Positions 51,025 through 59,492 of a stretch of 64,000 nt of DNA are shown here, piece after piece; the first letter of the stretch is position 1; every line of letters starts with the position of its first letter. The DNA lies in assembly GCF_035818635.1 (NCBI RefSeq), contig NZ_JAYLLH010000017.1, positions 34,921-98,920 of the forward strand. The letters run 5' to 3'. Position numbers and translations under genes: made by a program. The notes under the pieces were generated by a model. That model was not told the DNA's origin. It saw only the letters and a program-made list of their open reading frames with translations, and searched no databases. The stretch is from Mesobacterium_A hydrothermale (GTDB lineage Bacteria; Pseudomonadota; Alphaproteobacteria; Rhodobacterales; Rhodobacteraceae).

Positions 51025-51999
51025 CTACAATCCCGCGACCCATTCGGCAAGCCGCGCGACGGTGGCATCGGTCTGCCCCGGCGACAGGATATCACCGGCG
51101 ATGACGTGACGATCATCGGCGTCGCCAACCCGCACCTGCAAGAGCGTGACCGGCCCGCCCCAGTTCGCCGCGACCGCCAGGGTTTCGGTGTGATCGACAA
51201 CAGGATCCTCCGGGTCGAACAGGAACAGCGCGGGCACCGTGGCCCCGGCAGGATCCATCTGCCGCGCGGCACGCACGGATTGCGCCATCGGCAGCAGCGC
51301 GACCGTGGGATAGCTGGTGGTCCAGGATTGCAGCTGTTCGGGGGTCCGGGCTTCGAAACCGCGGGTCTTGCCGGCCACCAGCGGCCCCCACCAACGCACA
51401 CCCGGCCAGGTCAGGATCTGTGCGGCGGGGTTCTTGACCTTGAAATTTGGTGAAATCATCGCGACCCCGGCAACGCGCTGCATCATCTCTGGATTTGCCG
51501 CGGCCAGCGCCGAAAGCGTTGCCCCGGTCGATGTCGACAGCACGATCACCCGGTCGCCGGTGGCGCGGCCGATCGCAAGTGCCTCGGCCACGTCCTGCAT
51601 CCAGTCGTTGACCGTGGGCCCGGCCATCGCGTCACCGGTGCGGCCATGCCCCGCCAGCCGCGTAAAAAAGAGGTTGGCCCCAAGCTTTGCCGCAAGCCTG
51701 TCGGGCACCGGCCGGATTTCTGCCGAGCTGGCGGAAAAACCATGGATATAGACAAGGGAGATCGGGGTTTTCATCCCGGGCGCATTGGCCCAGATCATCT
51801 GCTTTTCCTGGCCGGGGCGGATATCGGCAAACCGCGCCTCGCGCCCGGCAAGGTAGGTGTCGACACCGCCTGACAGCAGTCCGTCGTCAAACCTTGCGTT
51901 CAGATCGACGGGTTCGCGCGGCGCAAACGCCCACATCGCCGCGATCCCGGCCAGCAAGATGATCAGGCCGCGCCCGATCCACGTCAAAACAGCACGCAT
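51025..51999 (-). CDS. Membrane-anchored alpha/beta hydrolase
   Basis: 324 residues from ATG 51999 (GGAGAG upstream). One N-terminal helix (AVLTWIGRGLIILLAGIAAM) anchors it. IYIHG-like VYIHGFSASSAEIRPV holds the oxyanion region, and VLSTSTGATLSALAA is the nucleophile elbow, with STSTG in place of the usual GxSxG. A late DPEDPVVDHTETL supplies the aspartate. Probable lipase/esterase of the envelope; substrate unknown. Located between uup and another alpha/beta hydrolase, all on the minus strand. Confidence 0.8.
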   Translation of the reverse strand: MRAVLTWIGRGLIILLAGIAAMWAFAPREPVDLNARFDDGLLSGGVDTYLAGREARFADIRPGQEKQMIWANAPGMKTPISLVYIHGFSASSAEIRPVPDRLAAKLGANLFFTRLAGHGRTGDAMAGPTVNDWMQDVAEALAIGRATGDRVIVLSTSTGATLSALAAANPEMMQRVAGVAMISPNFKVKNPAAQILTWPGVRWWGPLVAGKTRGFEARTPEQLQSWTTSYPTVALLPMAQSVRAARQMDPAGATVPALFLFDPEDPVVDHTETLAVAANWGGPVTLLQVRVGDADDRHVIAGDILSPGQTDATVARLAEWVAGL

Positions 52000-52080
52000 G
52001 CCACTCTCCGCATTTGTCACGCATCAGCCTAGCCCGCCGTTGCGCCCGCACAAAGCATGACGTTGCAGCCGGTGACGCCG

Positions 52081-52824
52081 TCAGGCGGGCGAGACCTGAT
52101 CAATCGCGGCTTCGATCAGGGCCAGGCTGGCGGGATCGGAAAAGCGGTGATCGACGCCTTTGACCAAGGTCATTTGCAGATCCGGGCTGTCGATATGATC
52201 GAACAGGCGCAGCAGCGTGTCCGTGCTGACGGCGGTGTCGGCGCTGCCCTGCAACAGGCGCACCGGGAAGGGCATGGGCAGCGGCGAACGCAGCACCAGG
52301 TGGCTGCGCCCGTCCTCGATCAAGCGTCGGGTGACGATATAGGGATCGCCGTAGTCCGACGGCAGGGCCACCTGCCCATCATTCAGGAGGGTGGCGCGCT
52401 GGCTTTCGTCGAAGCTGGCCCAGAACCCGTCTTCGGTAAAATCTGGCGCGGAGGCGATGCCGACAAACCCTGCGACACGACCAAGCCTCTGCGTCATCAT
52501 CGACGCGATCCACCCACCCATCGACGACCCGACGAGGATCACAGGCCCATCGGTCAGGGCCTCGAGAACCGCCTGCGCATCGTCGGCCCAGTCGCCGATG
52601 CACCCTGCCTCGAATCGGCCGCCAGAGCGCCCGTGACCGGAATAGTCGAAGCGCAGGAAGGCGCGGCCCCGGCTCCGGGCCCAGGCTTCGAGGTGGACCG
52701 CCTTGGTGCCGTCCATGTCGGATTTGTACCCGGACAGAAAGACAACCGTCGGGCCGGTTCCGGGGGTTGCAACATAGGCCAAGCGACGGCCCTGCGGGCT
52801 GTCCAGAAAGGCGGGCTGGGTCAT
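52081..52824 (-). CDS. Alpha/beta hydrolase
   Basis: 247 residues from ATG 52824 (AAGGATCG upstream); the open frame upstream is outside the gene. GPTVVFLSGYKSDMDGTKA, RFDYSGHGRSGGRFEAG and the nucleophile elbow LVGSSMGGWIASMM (serine in GSSMGG), then HRFSDPASLALI with the catalytic histidine. The pattern resembles ABHD10-type cytosolic esterases/thioesterases common in alphaproteobacteria. Substrate unknown. A dispersed element lies just upstream. Confidence 0.85.
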   Translation of the reverse strand: MTQPAFLDSPQGRRLAYVATPGTGPTVVFLSGYKSDMDGTKAVHLEAWARSRGRAFLRFDYSGHGRSGGRFEAGCIGDWADDAQAVLEALTDGPVILVGSSMGGWIASMMTQRLGRVAGFVGIASAPDFTEDGFWASFDESQRATLLNDGQVALPSDYGDPYIVTRRLIEDGRSHLVLRSPLPMPFPVRLLQGSADTAVSTDTLLRLFDHIDSPDLQMTLVKGVDHRFSDPASLALIEAAIDQVSPA

Positions 52825-52871
52825 GGGCGATCCTTTTTCGCCCCAACATAACCGGCGCGGAGCGGATGCCA

Positions 52872-52944
52872 AGGGTCTGGGGGCTTTGCCCCCTCTGCCG
52901 CCTGCGCCGGCATTCACCCCCAGAGTATTTGCCGGAAAGATGAA
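52872..52944 (-). repeat. Dispersed intergenic element, copy F
   Basis: Starts 11 bp after the olsB stop, in sense: ATCTTTCCGGCAAATACTCT, then GGGGGTGAATGCCGGCGCAG, then a GGGGGCAAAGCCCCC hairpin. Confidence 0.75.
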
Positions 52945-52954
52945 AGGGGCGGTG

Positions 52955-53683
52955 TCAGACCGCGACGGCGCGCAGGGCGCGCTTGCGGGCGGGGGGAATC
53001 GCGCCGATTTCGACGCCGGTGAACACATGCAGCGTGTTCATGTCGCGGTCGACGACGGCGTGGTCGCTGACCCATCCCCCCATTGCCAGGTAGGTCCGCA
53101 ACAACGGTGGCATCCCCGACAGCGCCTTTTTCGCGTCGGGCTTGCGGCGCAGCCGGGCCGCAAAGCGGAAGACGTCGGGCGCTTTCACCCGAGGCAACCA
53201 GCGCTTTGGTGCCAGATGACGGGCCTTCAGCATGGCGAAAGCATCGAGGTGGGCCTGGGCATCGGTGCCCGCGAAAGAGGCGCATCCGAACAGCAACTCG
53301 ACGCCGTTGACATCGACATAGGTTGTCATCGCGCCCCAGGCGATGCGCAGGATGTCGGGATCCCTGCGACCGGGGGCGATGCAGAAACGGCCCAGTTCAA
53401 CCATCGGCCCGGGAAAGGATTCGAGCGCGGAGAGTTCGTAATACTGCGCCGAATAGCTGCGCCCGATCTGTCCGCCCCCGTCCAGCGGCAGGAAGCGGAA
53501 ACACGCGACCAAGTCGCCACTGGCGATCTCTTCGATCAGCATGTGGTCGCAGGCGGCATCGAAGCGGTCGGCATCGCGCCCCGCCACGCCGTGGAACGCC
53601 AGGTGGCGCAGCGCCTGGGCGCGGGCCAGGTCGTCTTCGTTGACCGCCAGGCGGCTGCGGAATTTAGGGGAACGATTGAGCAT
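52955..53683 (-). CDS. olsB: Ornithine-acyl-ACP N-acyltransferase (GNAT/hemolysin-like)
   Basis: 242 residues from ATG 53683 (AAAGGACC upstream; an in-frame GTG-like extension runs to 53719). ARAQALRHLAFHG and YYELSALESFPGPMVELGRF match the OlsB acetyltransferase-like fold, with the core CIAPGRRDPDILRIAWGAM acyl-ACP site and the PxLRTYLAMGGWVSDHAVVD block near the C-terminus. OlsB attaches a 3-hydroxyacyl chain to ornithine, the first step of ornithine-lipid synthesis, which many Roseobacters make to replace phospholipids under phosphate stress. The second enzyme gene, olsA, is not adjacent. Confidence 0.86.
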   Translation of the reverse strand: MLNRSPKFRSRLAVNEDDLARAQALRHLAFHGVAGRDADRFDAACDHMLIEEIASGDLVACFRFLPLDGGGQIGRSYSAQYYELSALESFPGPMVELGRFCIAPGRRDPDILRIAWGAMTTYVDVNGVELLFGCASFAGTDAQAHLDAFAMLKARHLAPKRWLPRVKAPDVFRFAARLRRKPDAKKALSGMPPLLRTYLAMGGWVSDHAVVDRDMNTLHVFTGVEIGAIPPARKRALRAVAV

Positions 53684-53751
53684 GTGGCCGGTCCTTTGCA
53701 CTGGCGGCAGATCAACCATGTGAGCATGACCGACGTGTGACGCAAGCCCGC

Positions 53752-54219
53752 TCAGCCGTCGCCTCCCAGCAACTGGCCAGCGTTCAGGCCGCCGATGTTG
53801 CCAAAGAGCTTGCGGATGAAGCTGATGTCGCCATCACCCGACCGGGTGATCCGGCGTGCCAGCGGCACCACCTTTCCGTCTTGCAGGCCATAGGTTTCGA
53901 TATTCTCGACCACGCCATTGTTGTCGAAGGTGATCGCCACCACGGTCCGGTCGACGACCTTCTGAGCCTGCCAGGCAAAGGTGCTCATGTCCGTGCGGAT
54001 ATAGTAATACCCGCTTTCGTTCAGCACGCCAGAAGTGCTGGGCACGCCAACCAGGTCTTCGACCGTGGCACGGGTGTCGACGCCGGGAACGATTTGTTGA
54101 AGGTCCTCTTCCGAAGGGACATAGCCATGGGTCCGTTCCAGCGGGGTACAGGCCGCACCGACCGCAAGGACCGCGCCCAGAACCGTCATCCGGACCGCCT
54201 TCGAAGAAATACCTGACAT
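53752..54219 (-). CDS. bamE: Outer-membrane assembly lipoprotein BamE/SmpA
   Basis: 155 residues from ATG 54219, signal peptide with a late cysteine (AVLAVGAACTPLER), the presumed lipidated residue although the lipobox is weak. The mature part contains VDTRATVEDLVGVPSTSGV and YYIRTDMSTFAWQAQKVVDR, typical of BamE. BamE is a small accessory lipoprotein of the BAM complex that inserts outer-membrane proteins. Divergent from yceD; 86 bp separate the starts. Confidence 0.86.
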   Translation of the reverse strand: MSGISSKAVRMTVLGAVLAVGAACTPLERTHGYVPSEEDLQQIVPGVDTRATVEDLVGVPSTSGVLNESGYYYIRTDMSTFAWQAQKVVDRTVVAITFDNNGVVENIETYGLQDGKVVPLARRITRSGDGDISFIRKLFGNIGGLNAGQLLGGDG

Positions 54220-54305
54220 CCCGCCCCTCTTGCCTTGCACCGCATCGGCTTTTATCCCGCTTACAGAAGGAACGTCGTCCATTCAAGTCAGGGAAACCCA
54301 ACGCT

Positions 54306-54863
54306 TTGACAAACAAGCACAGCTCTGCCCCTCGTAAGCTGCGAACCGCCGGCCTGTCACAGGGGCATCCGACGCCTTTCCTGCTGGCGCCCGAGCCGGA
54401 AGAGCGCAAATCCATCGCGCAGGATCTTGGGCTGGGCGCACTGCGCAAGCTGCGTTTCGACGGGGCGGTGCATCCCGAGGGCCACGATGGCTGGCGCTTG
54501 CAGGCCAAGCTGGGCGCAACGGTTGTGCAACCGTGCGTGGTGACGCTGGTGCCGGTGACAACGCGGATCGACGTGCCGGTGGTGCGGGTCTATTCGCGCG
54601 ACGCCGACACCCCGGCCGAGGGCAGCGAGATCGAGATGCCCGAGGATGACACGCTGGAGCCGTTGACCGAGGTGATCGACCTTGGCGCGGTGATGATCGA
54701 GGCGCTGGCCCTGAACCTGCCGGATTTTCCGCGCGCCGACGGGGCAGCACTGGACGAATCCGACACCGAAGACCCGGCCGAAGACCCCTTCGAGGAAGAA
54801 GAAAACCGCCCCTTCGCCGCATTGCAGGCCCTGCGCGACAAGATGGACGGCGGCGAAGACTGA
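54306..54863 (+). CDS. yceD: DUF177/YceD family protein
   Basis: 185 residues with a TTG start at 54306 (AGGGAA upstream); no in-frame ATG or GTG gives a better start. Conserved DUF177 text: LGLGALRKLRFDGAVHPEGH, QPCVVTLVPVTTRIDVPV, and the acidic C-terminus FEEEENRPFAALQALRDKMD. Gene order yceD-rpmF-plsX-fabH is classical. YceD acts in 23S rRNA accumulation in plants and bacteria. A hairpin leader and a short open frame separate it from rpmF. Confidence 0.88.
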   Translation: MTNKHSSAPRKLRTAGLSQGHPTPFLLAPEPEERKSIAQDLGLGALRKLRFDGAVHPEGHDGWRLQAKLGATVVQPCVVTLVPVTTRIDVPVVRVYSRDADTPAEGSEIEMPEDDTLEPLTEVIDLGAVMIEALALNLPDFPRADGAALDESDTEDPAEDPFEEEENRPFAALQALRDKMDGGED

Positions 54864-54933
54864 AAACGCGCAACAAAAGACTTGCGCATTGGCAATTCTT
54901 GCGTATTTTCGCGCCTTCATGACGAATAGAGGG

Positions 54934-54972
54934 TTGTGTGGCCCCGGGCTTAACGCGTATGAGGCCGCACAA
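54934..54972 (+). promoter_or_regulatory. rpmF leader hairpin
   Basis: TTGTGTGGCC (54934-54943) / GGCCGCACAA (54963-54972), 9 of 10 pairs, in the 160-bp gap between yceD and rpmF. It sits inside a 33-codon open frame (54919-55020) whose stop is 3 bp before the rpmF ATG. It could be a ribosomal-protein leader structure. Confidence 0.4.
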
Positions 54973-55023
54973 TCTGTAACACGGGCGGCCGGGCCGTCCC
55001 TCACGCGCAATCGAGGTTGAGAC

Positions 55024-55230
55024 ATGGCGGTCCAACAGAACAAAGTTTCCAAATCGCGCCGCAACATGCGCCGCGCACATGACGCACTGACGGCGGCAAA
55101 CCCGAACGAGTGCACCAACTGCGGCGAGCTGAAGCGCCCGCACCATGTCTGCCCGTCCTGCGGTCATTATGCCGACCGTGAGGTGGTTGCCATGGCCGAC
55201 GAGATCGACCTGGAAGACGACGCGGCTTAA
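55024..55230 (+). CDS. rpmF: 50S ribosomal protein L32
   Basis: 68 residues: MAVQQNKVSKSRRNMRRAHD then the zinc ribbon CTNCGELKRPHHVCPSCGHY. Zn ligands are C-x2-C and C-x2-C. Part of the large-subunit exit region. Followed 21 bp later by plsX, the usual order. Confidence 0.98.
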   Translation: MAVQQNKVSKSRRNMRRAHDALTAANPNECTNCGELKRPHHVCPSCGHYADREVVAMADEIDLEDDAA

Positions 55231-55251
55231 ACCAGTCACCGGGCCCGGCGC

Positions 55252-56358
55252 ATGTCCGCAGAGCAACAAAGCGAAACGGGTGCACAGGGCTCGATTGTCC
55301 TGTCGGTCGACGCAATGGGCGGCGACCGTGGCCCGGCGGCTGTTGTCGCCGGGATCGCAAAGGCAGCGCAGAAAAACCCGAATCTTCGCTTTCTCTTGCA
55401 TGGTCCGAAAGACGAGCTTGAACAGCTTGTTTCGCGCCGCAAAGGTCTGAGCGCAGTCACAGAGATCCGCAACGCGGACGGGATTGTCCACATGGAGGAC
55501 AAGCCCAGCCACATCATGCGGCATGGCGACAACACCTCGATGTGGTCCGCCATCGAAGCCGTGCGCAACAAAGAGGCCACGGTGGTGGTGTCCTGCGGAA
55601 ATACCGGCGCGCTGATGCTGCTGTCGATGCTGCGGCTCAAGAAATTGCCGGGCGTGAACCGTCCGGCCATCGCGATTCTGTGGCCCTCGCGCAACCCTCA
55701 GGGGTTCAACGTGATGCTGGACGTGGGCGCGGACATTCGCGCCGACGCCCGCGACCTGTTGCAATACGCGCTGATGGGCGTGTCCTATGCCCGCAACGGC
55801 CTGTCCCTGCCCCGCCCCCGCGTCGGCCTGCTGAACGTCGGTGTCGAGGAGCACAAGGGCCGGACCGAGTTGAAAGAGGCGCATGAGCTGATCGCCAACC
55901 ATGCCAGCGACGCGAACTGCGACTTTGTCGGATTCGTTGAAGGCAGCGACATTCCGGGCAACCGCTGCGACGTGATCGTCACCGACGGGTTCACCGGAAA
56001 TATCGCGCTGAAAACCGGGGAAGGCACGGCAAAACTGATCGGCGATCTTCTGCGCGAGGCGTTTTCCTATTCGCCGTTGTCGCGCCTGGCATCCTTGCTG
56101 GCTCTGACCTCGCTGACCCGATTGAAAAAACGCATCGACCCGCGCCGCGTGAACGGCGGTGTGTTCCTGGGTCTGAACGGCACGGTGGTGAAATCCCATG
56201 GATCGGCTGATCCGACCGGCGTCGCGGCGGCGGTGAAACTGGCCTATGACCTGGCGCAATCCGGTTTCAGCGAGAAACTGGCCGCACGGGTTGCATCTGC
56301 CGTCACGCCGGACCACGATGCGGATGAAACCGGGCAGACGAACGGAACCACAAAATGA
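55252..56358 (+). CDS. plsX: Phosphate acyltransferase PlsX
   Basis: 368 residues. SVDAMGGDRGPAAVVAGIAK, VVSCGNTGALMLLSMLRL and FVEGSDIPGNRCDVIVTDGF are diagnostic. Converts acyl-ACP to acyl phosphate, the donor for PlsY in phospholipid synthesis; a peripheral membrane enzyme. It overlaps fabH by 4 bp (ATGA), so the two are translationally coupled. Confidence 0.97.
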   Translation: MSAEQQSETGAQGSIVLSVDAMGGDRGPAAVVAGIAKAAQKNPNLRFLLHGPKDELEQLVSRRKGLSAVTEIRNADGIVHMEDKPSHIMRHGDNTSMWSAIEAVRNKEATVVVSCGNTGALMLLSMLRLKKLPGVNRPAIAILWPSRNPQGFNVMLDVGADIRADARDLLQYALMGVSYARNGLSLPRPRVGLLNVGVEEHKGRTELKEAHELIANHASDANCDFVGFVEGSDIPGNRCDVIVTDGFTGNIALKTGEGTAKLIGDLLREAFSYSPLSRLASLLALTSLTRLKKRIDPRRVNGGVFLGLNGTVVKSHGSADPTGVAAAVKLAYDLAQSGFSEKLAARVASAVTPDHDADETGQTNGTTK

Positions 56359-57326
56359 CACTTCGCGCCGCGGTGATTGGCGTCGGGCACTACTTGCCTG
56401 ACAGGGTCGTCCCGAACTCGGACTTCGAAAAAACACTCGACACGTCGGATGAATGGATCCGCGCGCGTTCGGGGATCGAACGCCGCCACTTTGCGGCCGA
56501 AGGTCAGACCACTTCTGATCTGGCCACCCGTGCCGCGCGCAATGCGCTGAGCGATGCCGGTCTGGTGCCGGACGACATCGACGCGATCATTGTCGCCACC
56601 TCGACCGCGGACCTGACCTTTCCCTCGGCTGCCACGATGGTTCAGTGCGAATTGGGCATGACCCGCGGCTTTGCCTTTGACGTGCAGGCGGTCTGTGCCG
56701 GGTTCATCTATGCCCTGTCCACCGCCAACGCCCTGATCCTGTCGGGCCAGGCCAGGCGTGTGATGGTCATTGGCGCGGAAACCTTCAGCCGGATCATGGA
56801 CTGGACCGACCGCAGCACCTGCGTGCTGTTCGGCGACGGCGCCGGCGCACTGATCCTTGAGGCGCAGGATGGCGCCGGCACCAGCGAAGACCGGGGGATC
56901 CTGTCTGTCGACCTGCATTCCGACGGGCGCCACAAGGAAATCCTCTACGTCGACGGCGGCGTCAGCACCCAGACCACCGGCTACCTGCGGATGCAGGGGC
57001 GCGAGGTCTTCCGCCACGCGGTGGAAAAGCTGGCAGCGACGGCAACCGCAGCGATGGACAGGGCTGGGATCACGCCAGACCAGGTGGATTGGATCGTGCC
57101 ACACCAGGCCAATATCCGAATCATTACCGGCACCGCGAAGAAACTGGGTCTCGACATGGATCACGTGGTGGTCACCGTGCAAGATCACGGCAACACCTCT
57201 GCTGCCTCGATTCCGCTGGCGCTGTCCGTGGGCAAGGAACGCGGCCAGATCAAACCCGGCGACCTGATCGTAACCGAGGCGATCGGCGGCGGTCTGGCCT
57301 GGGGCGCCGTGGTACTGCGCTGGTAA
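56355..57326 (+). CDS. fabH: 3-oxoacyl-ACP synthase III (FabH)
   Basis: 323 residues. The catalytic triad is visible: cysteine in FDVQAVCAGFIYALSTANAL, histidine in WIVPHQANIRIITGTAKKLG, asparagine in DHGNTSAASIPLAL. Condenses acetyl-CoA with malonyl-ACP to start fatty-acid synthesis. Coupled to plsX. ihfA follows after 107 bp. Confidence 0.97.
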   Translation: MTLRAAVIGVGHYLPDRVVPNSDFEKTLDTSDEWIRARSGIERRHFAAEGQTTSDLATRAARNALSDAGLVPDDIDAIIVATSTADLTFPSAATMVQCELGMTRGFAFDVQAVCAGFIYALSTANALILSGQARRVMVIGAETFSRIMDWTDRSTCVLFGDGAGALILEAQDGAGTSEDRGILSVDLHSDGRHKEILYVDGGVSTQTTGYLRMQGREVFRHAVEKLAATATAAMDRAGITPDQVDWIVPHQANIRIITGTAKKLGLDMDHVVVTVQDHGNTSAASIPLALSVGKERGQIKPGDLIVTEAIGGGLAWGAVVLRW

Positions 57327-57433
57327 AGGCATTTTCTGCGCCGCAACAGCCGCCGCAAGGCCTGCTGGCAAGCCGTTGATATTGACTCTGAAATTTCCCG
57401 CGTCCTATCCTGCCCCAAATGGGAGAGACTGGT

Positions 57434-57736
57434 ATGACTGACAAGACGCTGACGCGGATGGACCTGAGCGAGGCAGTTTTCCGTGAAATGGGCCTGTCCC
57501 GCAACGAAAGCGCCGACCTGGTCGAGGCGGTTCTGACCCATATCTCTGACGCGCTGGTCACGGGCGAACAGGTCAAGATCTCGTCTTTCGGCACCTTCTC
57601 GGTCCGGGAAAAGGCCGCGCGCGTGGGCCGCAACCCCAAGACCGGGGAAGAGGTGCCGATCCAGCCGCGCCGGGTGCTGACCTTCCGTCCCTCGCACCTG
57701 ATGAAAGAGCGCGTCGCAGCCGGCAACAAGCGCTGA
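57434..57736 (+). CDS. ihfA: Integration host factor alpha subunit
   Basis: 100 residues from ATG 57434 (GGGAGAGA upstream). KTLTRMDLSEAVFREMGLSR, KISSFGTFSVREKAARVGRN and PKTGEEVPIQPRRVLTFRPS, including the DNA-intercalating proline in RNPKTGEE(V)PI. Heterodimer with IHF-beta, bends DNA sharply. Followed 10 bp later by the MerR-type gene, a common alphaproteobacterial order. Confidence 0.96.
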   Translation: MTDKTLTRMDLSEAVFREMGLSRNESADLVEAVLTHISDALVTGEQVKISSFGTFSVREKAARVGRNPKTGEEVPIQPRRVLTFRPSHLMKERVAAGNKR

Positions 57737-57746
57737 GGCCGATCCC

Positions 57747-59174
57747 ATGAGCAAGTCCAGAGACGCCTTCCGCACCATCTCAGAGGTCGCGGACTGGCTG
57801 GACACGCCGGCGCATGTGCTGCGTTTCTGGGAAAGCAAGTTCACCCAGGTCAAGCCTGTCAAACGCGCTGGGGGGCGCCGCTACTATCGCCCGGCCGATA
57901 TGGAATTGCTGGGTGGAATCAAGCAATTGCTGCACGAAGATGGCATGACCATCAAAGGCGTGCAAAAGGTGCTGCGCGAAAAGGGTGTCAAACATGTCGC
58001 CGCGCTTTGCGCCCGTCCGGTCGACGAAGATGGCAGCGCAGAAAGTGCCGCCCCGCTTGCGGTAGAGGACGTCCCCGAGGCAGGCTTTATCGATGTGCCC
58101 GAACCCGACACAATCGTGCCGTTCCCGCCGCAATGGGCGGAACCCGCCTCTGACACCGGCACGCCCGAGGCTCGGACGGCGGAGACCGTCGAAGCGGAGG
58201 CCGCTGAAACGGCAGCGGAGCACGCGGATGGTGAAGAAAAGGCCGAGCCTGCGCAGCCTGAAACGGATGAGACACCGCTTGCAGATGCGGCATTTGCCGC
58301 GCTGGACCCCCAGGCGGATCTGTCACCCGGTTTCGACTGGTCCCGCCCCGCAGCCGAACACCCCGTCGAGGCCGCGCCGGTTGAAGCCCAGGCAGAGGAC
58401 GGCGTGACGATGACTGAAGTTCACGCCCCGGACAGCCCACCCCCGTGGCCCATGTCAGAGGATGACAGCCCCGCCGTTCCGGCGACCGATTGGCCTGCCG
58501 ATCCCGACGATCCCGCGAGTGACGCCACTGACGAACCGGTCGCAGACGACACGATTGCCGCGCCCGTGCACGCGGCCCAGCAAACGCCCGCTGAGCCGGA
58601 GGATGAAGCGCCAAAGCCCGCCGCCTGGCCAGCCGGCGAAAGCGATGCCCCAGCCGCATGGTCCGAAGACTGGCCTGTCGATCCCGACGATCCGGTGCCC
58701 CCGGCGGCCGACAGTCCCGAGGTGTCCTGGCCCGCTGCCCAAAGCGATAGCCCCCCGGTCGCCGCGACCGAATGGCCCGATGATCCGGATGCGCTGACAG
58801 AGCCGCCCGCGGTGACGCCTGACGCAGAGCCTGTCTTTGCCAGCGAGCCCGAAGGGACCCCTGCGGAACAGCCGGACTTCGGCGATGAGATGCCGGATTT
58901 CCTGCGCAGCGTGTTCGACGAACCGCTAACCGAAGCAATGGTCGAAGCACCCACCGATCAGCGCGAAACCCCGCCAGACCTGCCGTCGTTCCTGCAAGCG
59001 GCATCAGAGCCCTTGGTGCGGGTGCCGGATGACCCGGACCCTGACAGCTTGACGGCGGCGCCCGGCCCGCTGTCACAGCTTGTACAGATGACCGGACTTA
59101 CCGCGGCGCAGGCCCGCATGTTGCCAGGCATCGTGACACAGCTGGAACAGCTTTGCGCCCGGCGCGGTTTGTAA
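57747..59174 (+). CDS. MerR-family regulator with long acidic repetitive tail
   Basis: 475 residues. Residues 1-80 form a MerR HTH (FRTISEVADWLDTPAHVLRF, then WESKFTQVKPVKRAGGRRYY, and GMTIKGVQKVLREKG), the CarD/HspR-like branch next to ihfA in alphaproteobacteria. Residues about 90-420 are low complexity, rich in D, E, P, A and W, with three degenerate copies of WPxxxxDxP...WPxDPDD. A short conserved C-terminus (GLTAAQARMLPGIVTQLEQL) closes it. The DNA target and ligand are unknown. The tail is probably disordered. tRNA-Pro follows. Confidence 0.85.
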   Translation: MSKSRDAFRTISEVADWLDTPAHVLRFWESKFTQVKPVKRAGGRRYYRPADMELLGGIKQLLHEDGMTIKGVQKVLREKGVKHVAALCARPVDEDGSAESAAPLAVEDVPEAGFIDVPEPDTIVPFPPQWAEPASDTGTPEARTAETVEAEAAETAAEHADGEEKAEPAQPETDETPLADAAFAALDPQADLSPGFDWSRPAAEHPVEAAPVEAQAEDGVTMTEVHAPDSPPPWPMSEDDSPAVPATDWPADPDDPASDATDEPVADDTIAAPVHAAQQTPAEPEDEAPKPAAWPAGESDAPAAWSEDWPVDPDDPVPPAADSPEVSWPAAQSDSPPVAATEWPDDPDALTEPPAVTPDAEPVFASEPEGTPAEQPDFGDEMPDFLRSVFDEPLTEAMVEAPTDQRETPPDLPSFLQAASEPLVRVPDDPDPDSLTAAPGPLSQLVQMTGLTAAQARMLPGIVTQLEQLCARRGL

Positions 59175-59246
59175 CGGGACGGCGAAAAATACCTGTGAAA
59201 GGGGCTTGCCCTCGCGCGCCATTCGGGTAGAACCGCGTCACCAAGT

Positions 59247-59323
59247 CGGGCTATAGCGCAGCCTGGTAGCGCGTCCGTCTGGGGGACGGAAGGTCGCAGG
59301 TTCGAGTCCTGCTAGCCCGACCA
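59247..59323 (+). tRNA. tRNA-Pro(GGG)
   Basis: 77 nt including encoded CCA. Acceptor CGGGCTA (59247) pairs with TAGCCCG (59313-59319), discriminator A, then CCA. D arm AGCGCAGCCTGGTAGCGC; anticodon stem TCCGT/ACGGA with loop CTGGGGG, anticodon GGG; T arm GCAGGTTCGAGTCCTGC. Confidence 0.96.
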
Positions 59324-59345
59324 AATTCTCCCATAGTGTGATTTC

Positions 59346-59381
59346 AAGCGCCTGCGGCGACATTCGTCCGGGTGCTTTTTT
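59346..59381 (+). terminator. Terminator after tRNA-Pro
   Basis: Stem AAGCGCCT (59346-59353) / GGGTGCTT (59370-59377) using two G-T pairs, with inner pairing GGCGA/TCGTCC, followed by T6. Confidence 0.8.
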
Positions 59382-59402
59382 CGTTGCCTTTGCCTGCGGT
59401 TG

Positions 59403-59478
59403 GCGGGGAAAGGGGGCGCTGCCCCCTCTTGTCCGCAAGCGGCCAATTCACCCCTGGGATATTTTCCGCCAGAAGATG
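59403..59478 (-). repeat. Dispersed intergenic element, copy G
   Basis: Starts 15 bp after the Atm1-type gene stop, in sense: CATCTTCTGGCGGAAAATAT, then CCCAGGGGTGAATTGGCCGC, then the GGGGGCAGCGCCCCC hairpin and a C-rich end. Confidence 0.75.
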
Positions 59479-59492
59479 CACAGGGCCGCGTC

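Noticed and set aside
54283..56436. A 717-codon minus-strand open frame opposite yceD, rpmF and plsX
   Set aside because: Antisense shadow of recognised genes; no family match and no ribosome site.
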